Source: Bacteroidota bacterium
GTDB lineage: Bacteria; Bacteroidota; Bacteroidia; UBA4408
Assembly (NCBI GenBank): GCA_963169745.1
Contig: CAUJCU010000017.1
Location: 62,001 to 126,000 of the forward strand
Direction of reading: 5' to 3'
DNA length: 64,000 nt
Shown here: piece by piece, positions 25,339 through 34,207 of the stretch
How positions within the stretch are numbered: position 1 is the stretch's first letter
Layout of the letters: every line of letters starts with the position of its first letter
Notes under the pieces: model-generated
What the model saw: only the letters and a program-made list of their open reading frames with translations
The model's database searches: none
Told to the model about the DNA's origin: nothing
Position numbers and translations under genes: made by a program

Positions 25339-26941
25339 TTGAAAAATCCAATAAAATATTTCATTATCGGATTTATATTTTGCTTCTGTAATTTCATTTC
25401 GTTTGGCCAAACAAGCAAAACAGATTCTCTTTTATCCGTTTTGAAGCTTGCAAAAGAGGACACAAATAAAGTAAAAGTATTTAATGCACTTGCTTATGAA
25501 TTACGGAACAGCAGTACTCAAGATACTTGTATAGAATTGAGTAAACAAGCGCTTTTACTATCTGAAAAACTCAAATGGAATATTGGAATAGGGGAGTCTT
25601 ATGGAAATCTTCAATGGTTCTATCTTCTTAAATCCGATTATGCTGCATCTTTAGATTATGCTTTTAAAGCACTTGACCTTTGGGTAGAGTTAAGTAAAAA
25701 TAAATAAAAGATGGCAGTCTATGCTTCTTAATTATGTGGGTAACCTTCTGGCTTCAAGAGGAAAATATGAGGAGGCGGAAGGTTATTTGAAGAAATCACT
25801 TTCTATTTCTGAAGAAATAAGTAGTTTATCGAACATACAAGAAGCCGAAAAATCGCTTAGTGAACTTTATGATAAAACCGGAAGAACAAGTCTTGCATTC
25901 AAGCATTTTAAAAATTTCATTCTTGCAGGAGACAGCTTAAAAAAGGAAGAAAATGCTAAAGCTATGTTTCAGGTTGAAACAAAATATGAGCAAAACAAAA
26001 AAGATCTGATTGCAGAACAAGAAAAACAATTGCGTGCTAATAAAGAATTTTGGATTAAAATTATTGCTATAATTGTTTTTTTATCGCTAATCACTATTGC
26101 TTTTGTTCAATATAAAAGATATAAAAGCAAAAAACAGACTAGCGAAGAACTTGCTAACAAAAATAAAATCATCGTAGAAAAAAATAAAGATATCACCGAC
26201 AGCATTACCTATGCAAAAAGAATTCAGCAAGCAAAACTTCCCGACAAAAATGAAATCAATAAATCGCTTCCTCAAAGTTTTGTTCTCTTTAAACCAAAGG
26301 ACATTGTAAGTGGCGACTTTTATTACTTCTATAAAAATGACAAGGCAGTATTCATTGCATCGGCAGATTGCACCGGACATGGGGTACCAGGCGCATTTAT
26401 GAGTATGATTGGTTTTGAAAAATTAGACGATGCCTTGGCGTATAGTGCAGATACTTCTGAAATTCTTTCGCATCTTAATAAAGGAATTAAAACTTCTCTA
26501 AAACAGTCAGACAGTGATGAATCAACACGTGATGGAATGGACATTGCAATTTGCGCTATAGATACTAACGCATGTATAGTAAAATATGCTGGTGCAAACC
26601 GACCACTTTGGATTATCCGCAAAGGAAAAACAATTGTTGAAGAAATTAAGGCAACTAAAAAAGCTATTGGTGGTTTCACAGAGGAAAGCCAGCACTACGA
26701 GACCCACGAAATAAAATTACAACAAGGCGACAGCTTTTATATTTCAACAGATGGGTATGCAGACACTTTCAGTGGCTCAGATGGTAAAAAACTTACAACA
26801 AAAAAGTTTAAAGAGATTTTACTTTCAATTCAAGACAAATCAATGAAAGACCAAGAAGAACATCTGGATAACTTCATAGAGAATTGGAAAGCAGGAACAG
26901 AACAAGTGGACGATATTTTAGTTATTGGTGTGCGACTGTGA
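25339..26941 (+). pseudogene. TPR-SpoIIE (PP2C-type) serine phosphatase, split by a single frameshift
   Basis: Two frames meet at about 25704. The first (TTG 25339 to 25707) encodes a signal or anchor segment (KNPIKYFIIGFIFCFCNFISFGQ) and the first TPR-like helices. The second (readable from about 25694, internal ATG at 25721, stop 26941) encodes further TPRs (YVGNLLASRGKYEEAEGYLKKSL), a membrane helix (FWIKIIAIIVFLSLITIAFVQY), a coiled coil and a SpoIIE phosphatase domain with GDFYYF, DCTGHGVPGAFMSMIG, RDGMDIAIC and STDGYADTFSG. Dropping one base from the A-rich tract aaaataaataaaag joins them as ...SKNKKRWQS. Such proteins dephosphorylate anti-anti-sigma or related partners in stress or motility signalling. 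It may be a true pseudogene, a slippage-switchable gene or a read error. Confidence 0.8.
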
Positions 26942-27138
26942 CAGTGGAAATACAAAATCGTAACTAGTCCTGACATAGGTATTTATTATTTGCTAACTTG
27001 TCTTGCTGCAATTGCTCTGCATTTATACGCTGAAATTCAATCGAATACAATGCTTTTATTAAAATAGTAAATATCCTATAATGTACTTGTGTTGTGTTAA
27101 ACAGCTTCGTTTTTTATAGAAGAAGGAGAGGAGTAAAA
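26942..27138. other. Convergent spacer without recognisable gene
   Basis: Lies between the phosphatase and the minus-strand ATPase. No intact gene, repeat or convincing terminator seen. Confidence 0.4.
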
Positions 27139-28347
27139 TTAAAATTCACTTCGTTTTAAAAACTCACGTAAATGAATTTGCTCTATACCTTTGAAATTTG
27201 TTTCAGAAGTGAAACTGTCTAAGGTAACAACATATTTTCTGTAATTGTTGTTAATTTTTAAGAGGTTGCCAAATTCCCGTTCTTTTGTTTTTTCATCATG
27301 TAGCATATAGGCAACTTGAATGTATATTTTCTGATTGTCTTTAATACCCACAAAATCTATTTCCAAATTATTCATTTTACCAACAAAAACTTGGTAGTTC
27401 AATAAACTTAAATGCTGATAAACACTATTCTCCATCAATTTATTAATGTCGGTTGTAAATTCAAGATGTTGCTTGCAGTTTCGCAAACCTAAATCTTCAA
27501 AATAATACTTTTCTCCTATTTCAAATTTCTTCAAGCCTTTTACGTCTATTCGTTGCACTTTATTGATAATATATGCATTACTCAATGCTTTTAAGTAGTT
27601 CACAATCAAGTTTACTGAAATATCAACACGCTGTGATTTTAAGAACTTATGAATGTTGTTTGCCGAAAACAAATTTCCAACGTTATCTGCCAAATAATCA
27701 CTTAATGTTTCCAAAAAGTCCACATTTCGAATGTTTTCACGACTAACCACATCTTTCAATATAATAGTGGAATAAACATTTTTAAGGTACTCAAAGGCGA
27801 TTTCATCATTCAGTTGTAAACGAGCAAGATGAGGCAAACCACCGTAAGTTAAAAATTTACGCAATGTATTGTCATCATCACTCAGTTGGTGAAATTCTAA
27901 AAATTCGGAATAACTCAGGCTGTGAATTTTAAACTCGACATACCGACCGGAAAGATAGGTACTCAATTCACCCGACATCATTTTAGCATTGCTTCCGGTG
28001 CAAAAAATATCACAACTTTCAGTAGCCTGTAAACTACGCAACGTGTTTTCAAAGTGCTCAATATCCTGAATTTCGTCAATAAACAAATAGTTTTCGGCAG
28101 ATTTTATCAGTTTCGTTTCTACATAAGCCGATAAATCCGCATCTGTTTTTAAACTGCGAAATTCGTCCAGTTCCTTATTGATATAAATGATGTTAGCATT
28201 AGAATTACAGATTTTAATTTCATCTATAAGTTGCAACAAAACAGAGCTTTTTCCTACACGTCTTTGCCCGGTTAAAACCTTAATCACACCTTTGTTGATA
28301 AAAGGTTTTATTCGATTGCTGTATAAATTGCGGTTAATTAACTTCAT
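27139..28347 (-). CDS. AAA+ ATPase with DUF4143 (archaeal-type ATPase family)
   Basis: 402 residues from the ATG at 28347 (MKLINRNLYSNRIKPF). An earlier in-frame ATG at 28386 adds 13 hydrophobic residues not seen in the family. The N-terminal ATPase has Walker A GQRRVGKSS (about 26-34), Walker B LFIDEIQDIE (about 84-93) and the sensor segment CTGSNAKMMSGELSTYLSGR. The DUF4143 C-terminal domain ends with a PD-(D/E)xK-like pattern (NNLEIDFVGIKDNQKIYIQVAYML). These proteins are common, sporadic and often duplicated in Bacteroidota; their role is uncertain. It stands alone on the minus strand at the edge of the accessory zone. Confidence 0.9.
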   Translation of the reverse strand: MKLINRNLYSNRIKPFINKGVIKVLTGQRRVGKSSVLLQLIDEIKICNSNANIIYINKELDEFRSLKTDADLSAYVETKLIKSAENYLFIDEIQDIEHFENTLRSLQATESCDIFCTGSNAKMMSGELSTYLSGRYVEFKIHSLSYSEFLEFHQLSDDDNTLRKFLTYGGLPHLARLQLNDEIAFEYLKNVYSTIILKDVVSRENIRNVDFLETLSDYLADNVGNLFSANNIHKFLKSQRVDISVNLIVNYLKALSNAYIINKVQRIDVKGLKKFEIGEKYYFEDLGLRNCKQHLEFTTDINKLMENSVYQHLSLLNYQVFVGKMNNLEIDFVGIKDNQKIYIQVAYMLHDEKTKEREFGNLLKINNNYRKYVVTLDSFTSETNFKGIEQIHLREFLKRSEF

Positions 28348-28661
28348 CTTATTGACTATATTTAATAAATAGCACAAATATAACACATTTATTAAGTATA
28401 ATCAATAAAAAAATAAAAGATTGATTTCTAAACATTAAGAAGTTAACTACCGAAAACAGACAAAATCTTCATCACTGTAGAGGTTTTATAATATTACAAT
28501 AATACCTAACTTAGATCCGTACTAAAATTTGGGAGCCAACAACAACTGGCTACTATAAACCAAGTAAGTAAGGAACGTAAGCAGACAAAATATTTAATTA
28601 TAGTTTATAAACGTTTTGTCCTATAATTAATATTATGTTAAATAGGGAGTTTAAAAAAAAG
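28348..28661. other. Intergenic region, no gene seen
   Basis: About 310 bp. It holds one weak inverted repeat, GACAAAA...TTTTGTC (about 28583-28621), near the 3' end of the next minus-strand gene; it could act as a terminator but has no T-run. Nothing else recognised. Confidence 0.4.
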
Positions 28662-29492
28662 CTATCGTTCAATGTATTGCCTATACTTTGCCTCAAATTC
28701 TTCTCTTGTTGCAATTTCAACCCGTCCGTTGTTATCGCCATAATTTATCCAGCCATAACTTTTCATATTTGGGTTTCCATAAACGGCTGCAGTATAGGAA
28801 CCCATAGTAACCAAGCCGGTAAGACTGGCTGTTTTTGTAGGAACCGGAGTTGGTGTAATTTTAACCGCAATATTGCCCTTTTGCTCTGTTTTAGGTTTTG
28901 GGTCCCCTCCTAACGCTTTACCTAAATCTACTCCTTTGGGTTCTGTTTTTACTTCGGTTTTGGGTTCTGTTTTTACAGGAGCGGCAGCCAATTTAGCTTC
29001 CTCTTTAGCTTTTTCTTTAAGTGCCTCTTCTGCTTTGTTAATTTCACTTTGAATAGATTTTGTATAATCCGTATCATAATCAAACTCATTTAACACATCG
29101 TTAAAACGAATTTTTCCTACAGGTTGATTATAAATTACGGTGTTTACTCCGGGATATTGTTTAAAAATTTCAACATCAAACTTAAACGGTTCAAACTCTA
29201 GAGTTTGCTTCTCTTTCGATACCTTAGTAGAAACAGCAACTTTCTTAGTAACGTATCCATCCTTCATAAAGCTGAAAACATAATCACAGTCATATTCCAG
29301 TCCAAATTCAAACTTTGCCTTATCCACTTCCTTTTCATTAACGCGAACTCCATTTTTTTGAATAGAAACTTTAGCCCCAATAACAGTGCCGCTGTTTACC
29401 ATAAACTTACCATAAATTTTAAACGGTTCTTGTGCCTTTACGCAAACAATATTAAGGAGAAAGACAAGAAACAAAAGGGTTAAATTGCGCAT
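28662..29492 (-). CDS. Secreted hypothetical protein with carboxypeptidase-like N-terminal domain and low-complexity linker
   Basis: 276 residues from the ATG at 29492, which opens with a signal peptide (MRNLTLLFLVFLLNIVCVKAQ). Residues about 25-110 resemble the regulatory beta-sandwich common in Bacteroidota exported proteins (KIYGKFMVNSGTVIGAKVSI, then YVFSFMKDGYVTKK). A charged helix (EINKAEEALKEKAKEEAKLAA) and a Lys/Pro/Thr-rich linker (KTEPKTEVKTEPK) follow, then a C-terminal part with GWINYGDNNGRVEI. Probably periplasmic or surface exposed. No specific function recognised. Confidence 0.75.
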   Translation of the reverse strand: MRNLTLLFLVFLLNIVCVKAQEPFKIYGKFMVNSGTVIGAKVSIQKNGVRVNEKEVDKAKFEFGLEYDCDYVFSFMKDGYVTKKVAVSTKVSKEKQTLEFEPFKFDVEIFKQYPGVNTVIYNQPVGKIRFNDVLNEFDYDTDYTKSIQSEINKAEEALKEKAKEEAKLAAAPVKTEPKTEVKTEPKGVDLGKALGGDPKPKTEQKGNIAVKITPTPVPTKTASLTGLVTMGSYTAAVYGNPNMKSYGWINYGDNNGRVEIATREEFEAKYRQYIER

Positions 29493-29657
29493 ACCGCTGT
29501 GACCAAAATTTATTTCTGATACCGACAAGTTAATTTTTTAGAATTACTGAACCAATTCAACGTATTTTTTTTAATTTTGTTACACTTATTTCAAGTATAA
29601 CGCTGCGAAAATAGTAAAACAAAATCAATTCAAGTATTTTATCTAATCTAAAATAAT

Positions 29658-30173
29658 ATGAATAGCATAAAAAGTATGTACCTGTTTATACTTTTAAGCT
29701 CGCTCCCAATGCTTGCTTATGCTCAAACAGCCGAAGATTTTTTTAAAGAAGGCGAAGCAAAATCAAGACAAAGTAATTACGAGGCTGCTATTGAGGAATA
29801 TACTAAAGCAATAAGTGTTGATGCTCAATATTGGAATGCCTATTTGAAACGTGCCTTTTGTTATGGCTTAATTCAAAATTACGAAAAGGCTATTGAAGAT
29901 TATACCGTTACTATAGGTGCCGAACCAGATAAAATCTTTTCCTATCAAAGCCGGGGAAGTGCCCACTATAAGTTAGGCCACTATACTGAGGCAATGGCCG
30001 ATTTTAACAAGGTACTTGAATTAGATCCTAAAAACCAAGAGGCATACAATAATAGAGGCTTTGTAAAAAAAAGCATAGGCGACAAAGAGGGAGCATGTAA
30101 AGATTGGTATACCTCAAAAAGAATGGGAAATGAAGAAGCGAAGATCATTATCAAAAACAACAATTGCCGTTAA
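29658..30173 (+). CDS. Secreted TPR protein, 171 aa
   Basis: A small exported tetratricopeptide protein. Signal peptide MNSIKSMYLFILLSSLPMLAYAQ; then three clear TPR units at about 26-58, 60-93 and 94-127 (AIEEYTKAISVDAQYWNAYLKRA, AIEDYTVTIGAEPDKIFSYQSRG, AMADFNKVLELDP...YNNRG), and a degenerate fourth unit with GDKEGACKDWYTSKRMG, a Sel1-like capping motif. It would act as a protein-interaction adaptor in the periplasm. Divergent from the preceding minus-strand gene and 218 bp ahead of glmM. Confidence 0.85.
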   Translation: MNSIKSMYLFILLSSLPMLAYAQTAEDFFKEGEAKSRQSNYEAAIEEYTKAISVDAQYWNAYLKRAFCYGLIQNYEKAIEDYTVTIGAEPDKIFSYQSRGSAHYKLGHYTEAMADFNKVLELDPKNQEAYNNRGFVKKSIGDKEGACKDWYTSKRMGNEEAKIIIKNNNCR

Positions 30174-30340
30174 TCCTTGCTTATCATTATAATTCTCTTT
30201 CCTTTCCTTCTCTTTTTTCTTGGGTAATAAGCATTTAATGTATTATTTTATAGAAACAAGCTCTAAGTTTACACCAAAGTTGTTTCTGAAAGTGCTGAAT
30301 TAATAACAAATTTTTGATAAAAACTTTACTTATTAATTTC

Positions 30341-30369
30341 TTGAGAAAGCTACTAAAATAGTAAATTTG
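30341..30369 (+). promoter_or_regulatory. Promoter of glmM
   Basis: TTG at 30341-30343, 18-bp spacer, TAAATTTG at 30362-30369, matching the Bacteroidota TTG/TAnnTTTG pattern. The GTG start follows 22 bp later. Confidence 0.6.
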
Positions 30370-30391
30370 CCTTCTTTAAATAGGAATAATT

Positions 30392-31780
30392 GTGGCTTTA
30401 ATAAAATCAATTTCGGGAATAAGAGGAACTATAGGTGGTAAGCCAGGCGATGGTCTTAGCCCAGTAGATGTTGTAAAATTTAGTGCAGCCTTTGCACAAT
30501 GGGTAAAACAAAACAACACACCAAAAAATATTAAAATCGTAATAGGTCGTGATGCCCGCATTTCAGGCCCTATGGTTAATCATTTAGTGGTTGGAACGTT
30601 AATGGGTATGGGTATTGATGTTGTTGATATTGGGTTGAGCACTACGCCAACTGTTGAGTTAGCGGTTGTAATGGAAAAAGCTCAGGGCGGTATTGTACTT
30701 ACTGCAAGTCACAACCCAAAGCAATGGAATGCATTAAAACTACTCAATCATAAAGGTGAATTCATTTCGGCTAATGACGGTGAAGTTGTGCTGCATATTG
30801 CCGAGAAACAAGATACCGCCTATGCTGAAGTGGGGCATTTAGGAAACTACATACAGCTTGATGGGTATATAGACAAACATATTGATGAAATTTTAAAATT
30901 ACCTGCTGTTGATTTGGAGTCAATTAAAAAAAGAGATTTTAAAGTTGTAATTGATTGTGTAAACAGTACCGGAGGCATTGCTGTTCCTCGATTACTCAAG
31001 GCCTTGGGGGTGAATCAAATTACTGAGCTATATTGTGTACCTGATGGTCATTTCCCTCACAATCCGGAACCTTTGCCGGAGCATTTACATGATATTTCAA
31101 AAGCAGTATTAAAAAATAAGGCCGACCTTGGCATTGTTGTGGACCCCGATGTGGACCGACTAGCTTTGATTTCAGAAGATGGCGACATGTTTGGTGAAGA
31201 GTACACTTTAGTTGCTGTAGCCGACTATATATTAAAACAAAAGAAAGGAAACACGGTAAGCAATTTGTCATCAACTAGAGCTTTAAGAGATATTACCGAA
31301 GCTCATGGAGGTATTTATAATGCAGCTGCAGTTGGCGAGGTTAATGTTGTTGAGAAAATGAAAGAAACCAATGCCGTTATTGGTGGTGAAGGTAATGGAG
31401 GCGTTATATACCCCGAGCTGCACTATGGTCGTGATGCTCTGGTTGGCATTGCCTTGTTTTTAAGCCATTTAGCACAATTCAAAAAGAGTGCGTCCATGCT
31501 TCGAAGCACCTATCCTACTTATCATATTTCTAAAAATAAAATTGAACTTACCCCTGAAATCAATACGGACCGTGTCCTAAAGTCGATTCAAGAAAAATAT
31601 AAAAAACAACCTATTAACACCATAGATGGTGTAAAAATTGAGTTTGACAAGGAATGGGTACATTTACGTAAATCTAATACAGAACCTATTATCCGAATTT
31701 ATGCTGAAAGCAAATCACAAACAACTGCCGAGAATTTGGCCGATAAAATTATAAGCGATATAAAAGACCTTATTAAATAA
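30392..31780 (+). CDS. glmM: Phosphoglucosamine mutase (alpha-D-phosphohexomutase family)
   Basis: Converts glucosamine-6-phosphate to glucosamine-1-phosphate for peptidoglycan precursor synthesis. 462 residues from GTG 30392. The catalytic serine is Ser106 in TASHNP; the metal-binding loop DPDVDR starts near Asp251; the sugar-binding loop GGEGNGG is near 331-337; the C-terminal phosphate loop reads RKSNTEPIIRIY. The opening LIKSISGIRGTIGG is characteristic of the Bacteroidota GlmM group. Related phosphomannomutases share all these motifs, so substrate is assigned by lineage resemblance. Own promoter just upstream; the cysteine desulfurase gene follows after 48 bp. Confidence 0.9.
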   Translation: MALIKSISGIRGTIGGKPGDGLSPVDVVKFSAAFAQWVKQNNTPKNIKIVIGRDARISGPMVNHLVVGTLMGMGIDVVDIGLSTTPTVELAVVMEKAQGGIVLTASHNPKQWNALKLLNHKGEFISANDGEVVLHIAEKQDTAYAEVGHLGNYIQLDGYIDKHIDEILKLPAVDLESIKKRDFKVVIDCVNSTGGIAVPRLLKALGVNQITELYCVPDGHFPHNPEPLPEHLHDISKAVLKNKADLGIVVDPDVDRLALISEDGDMFGEEYTLVAVADYILKQKKGNTVSNLSSTRALRDITEAHGGIYNAAAVGEVNVVEKMKETNAVIGGEGNGGVIYPELHYGRDALVGIALFLSHLAQFKKSASMLRSTYPTYHISKNKIELTPEINTDRVLKSIQEKYKKQPINTIDGVKIEFDKEWVHLRKSNTEPIIRIYAESKSQTTAENLADKIISDIKDLIK

Positions 31781-31828
31781 AACTTGATTTTTCGATAAAA
31801 TTTTTATATCTTATTTTAATTTTAAATA

Positions 31829-32980
31829 ATGAGTATATATTTTGATAATGCAGCTACCACTCCTTTAGATAAAGAAGTTTTGGATTTGATGCACGAAATT
31901 ATGTCTAATGAATTTGGAAATCCATCATCAATACATACAGAAGGCCGGAAAGCCCGTTCAATTATAGAAAACGCTAGAAAAACGGTTGCTAAACTATTAA
32001 ACTGCGCACCCGGAGAAATTTTTTTTACATCGGGTGGTACCGAAGCCGACAATATGGCCATTTTAGGGTGCATAAATGATTGGGGAATTAAACACGTTAT
32101 TACCTCAGTTATTGAGCATCATGCTGTTTTGCATACTTTAGAGCACTTAGAAAAAAGTGAAAAAATCAAAGTTAGTTATGTTGATTTGCTGTCTAACGGC
32201 AATGTTGATATGAATCACTTGGAGCAATTACTCGAAAATAATGAACGCTCCTTAGTAAGTTTGATGCATGCTAATAATGAAATTGGGAATTTGCTTCCTT
32301 TTAAAGAAGTTGGATTGCTTTGCAAAAAATACAATGCCCTCTTTCATTCCGACACAGTTCAAACCATAGGACACTATACGCATGATTTACAAAATATAAA
32401 TGTTCATTATATATCTTGTGCAGCCCATAAATTTCATGGGCCTAAGGGTGTGGGCTTTATATACATAAATCAAAATGCCAAGATAAAACCCTTTATTTTT
32501 GGTGGTGCACAAGAACGCAATATGCGAGGTGGTACTGAAAACATATATGGAATTGCCGGTTTAGCCAAAGCACTTGAAATTGCCTATCAGAACATGGACC
32601 AACATCAACAATACATTAGGTCATTAAAAAACTATTTCATTCAAAAATTAAAAGATAACATTCCGGGAGTTGAATTTAACGGAACATCGGGAACATCATC
32701 ATCACTTTATACGGTACTAAATGTGCTGTTTCCTAAAACAGAAAATGCCGAAATGCTGTTATTTAACTTGGATATTTCGGGAATTTCGGCATCAGGTGGT
32801 AGCGCTTGTTCTAGTGGTAGCAACCAGGGCTCACATGTGCTGCAAGGCATAAAAAGCGACCCCGAAAGACCTTCAATTAGATTTTCATTTTCAAAGTATA
32901 ATACTACTGAAGAAGTGGATGTTACAATAGATAAGTTAATGGATTTGTTTAAGGTAAAAAATACAAATATCTATACTTAA
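31829..32980 (+). CDS. Cysteine desulfurase, NifS/IscS-like
   Basis: A PLP-dependent enzyme that takes sulfur from L-cysteine for iron-sulfur cluster assembly or tRNA thiolation. 383 residues. The opening IYFDNAATTPLDKEV, the GGTEADN block and the PLP lysine Lys201 in AAHKFHGPKG are visible; the persulfide cysteine is Cys327 in SGGSACSSGS, the class I type. The long loop form and no signal peptide fit a cytoplasmic enzyme. No iscU or suf genes are adjacent; the next gene begins seven bases downstream, so it probably shares a transcript with the B12-binding protein. Confidence 0.93.
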   Translation: MSIYFDNAATTPLDKEVLDLMHEIMSNEFGNPSSIHTEGRKARSIIENARKTVAKLLNCAPGEIFFTSGGTEADNMAILGCINDWGIKHVITSVIEHHAVLHTLEHLEKSEKIKVSYVDLLSNGNVDMNHLEQLLENNERSLVSLMHANNEIGNLLPFKEVGLLCKKYNALFHSDTVQTIGHYTHDLQNINVHYISCAAHKFHGPKGVGFIYINQNAKIKPFIFGGAQERNMRGGTENIYGIAGLAKALEIAYQNMDQHQQYIRSLKNYFIQKLKDNIPGVEFNGTSGTSSSLYTVLNVLFPKTENAEMLLFNLDISGISASGGSACSSGSNQGSHVLQGIKSDPERPSIRFSFSKYNTTEEVDVTIDKLMDLFKVKNTNIYT

Positions 32981-32986
32981 ATACAC

Positions 32987-33397
32987 ATGAAAAAACGCCC
33001 TATTCGAGTACTCGTTGCCAAAGTTGGTCTTGATGGTCACGACCGTGGAGCAAAAATTATAGCCTCCTTTTTAAGAGATGCTGGTATGGAAGTTATTTAT
33101 ACAGGTTTGCGCCAAACCCCCGAAATGGTTGTTGATACTGCTTTACAGGAAGATGTTGATGCCATTGGAATAAGTATTTTAAGCGGAGCACACAATACCG
33201 TATTCCCTAAAATTATGGAACTTATGAAAGAAAAAAGAATGGATGATGTATTATTAACGGGTGGAGGAATAATTCCGGACAGTGATATGGAAAAATTAGC
33301 AGCACACGGAATAGGACAACTTTTTGCACCGGGCACCGACACGAGTATAATTGTAAATTATATTCAAAACTGGGTTGATAAACATAGAAACATTTAA
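32987..33397 (+). CDS. Cobalamin B12-binding domain protein (methylmalonyl-CoA mutase small-domain type)
   Basis: 136 residues equivalent to the free-standing C-terminal cobalamin domain of methylmalonyl-CoA-mutase-type enzymes. The B12 motif DGHDRG (residues about 16-21, with the axial His), the SILSGAH loop (about 64-70) and LTGGGIIPD (about 85-93) are all present. In archaea and some bacteria this domain is a separate subunit that completes the mutase. No mutase large subunit is in the window. It lies seven bases after the desulfurase and 13 bases before an enoyl-CoA hydratase, suggesting an operon around acyl-CoA metabolism. Confidence 0.92.
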   Translation: MKKRPIRVLVAKVGLDGHDRGAKIIASFLRDAGMEVIYTGLRQTPEMVVDTALQEDVDAIGISILSGAHNTVFPKIMELMKEKRMDDVLLTGGGIIPDSDMEKLAAHGIGQLFAPGTDTSIIVNYIQNWVDKHRNI

Positions 33398-33410
33398 TAA
33401 TTTTATAGAG

Positions 33411-34205
33411 ATGAATTACGAAAACTTGCTCCATCGTGAAGAAAACAGGGTAATTTACATTACAATAAACAGACCCGATAAGCTTAATGCTTTAAACACA
33501 AAAACCATAAGCGAATTAAATCATTTATTAGAGTTGTACAAATTTAATGATGATATAAAAGCTATAGTTATTACAGGTTCGGGCGAAAAAGCCTTTGTTG
33601 CCGGGGCTGATATATCGGAATTTGCTGATTTCACTTCGGAGCAAGGAAAAATGCTCAGTCAAAGCGGGCATGATTTGCTTTTCAATTACATTGAAAACTA
33701 TCCTAAACCGGTTATTGCAGCAATAAATGGCTTTGCTTTAGGAGGCGGGTTTGAGTTGGCTTTAAGTTGCCACATTCGTTTAGCCTCTGATAATGCTAAA
33801 ATGGGATTTCCTGAAGTTACTCTGGGTGTTATTCCCGGATATGGTGGTACCCAAAGATTGTCGCAATTAGCTGGTAAAGGAAAAGCATTTGAATTAATTA
33901 TGACGGCTGAAATGATTAAGGCCGATGAGGCTTATCGGCTTGGTTTGGTTAATTACGTATTGCCGCAAAGTGAATTAATGAACAAGGTAAACGAATTGCT
34001 CGAAAAAATAAAAACGAAAAGCCCGGTGGCCATTGCTCATGCAATAATAGCTATTAATGCCAACGACAAAGACGGCATAAATGGTTATGCTGTTGAAGTA
34101 GAAGAGTTTGGAAAGTGTTTTGAGGAGGATGATTTTAAAGAAGGAACAAAGGCATTTTTAGAAAAGAGAAAACCGGTATTTAAGGGCAAATCGGCACACG
34201 TGTAA
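33411..34205 (+). CDS. Enoyl-CoA hydratase/isomerase family protein
   Basis: A crotonase-fold enzyme of 264 residues, likely hydrating 2-enoyl-CoA in beta-oxidation or branched-chain amino acid breakdown. The ATG at 33411 follows the B12 gene and begins the usual family start (YENLLHREENRVIYITINRPDKLNALN). The oxyanion segment AGADISEF (about 62-69), the signature AAINGFALGGGFELALSCHI and the catalytic-site region PEVTLGVIPGYGGTQRL (two Glu expected, the second here Gly, as in some isomerase-like members) are visible. Cytoplasmic. Ends three bases from the convergent GH2 gene. Confidence 0.92.
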   Translation: MNYENLLHREENRVIYITINRPDKLNALNTKTISELNHLLELYKFNDDIKAIVITGSGEKAFVAGADISEFADFTSEQGKMLSQSGHDLLFNYIENYPKPVIAAINGFALGGGFELALSCHIRLASDNAKMGFPEVTLGVIPGYGGTQRLSQLAGKGKAFELIMTAEMIKADEAYRLGLVNYVLPQSELMNKVNELLEKIKTKSPVAIAHAIIAINANDKDGINGYAVEVEEFGKCFEEDDFKEGTKAFLEKRKPVFKGKSAHV

Positions 34206-34207
34206 TT

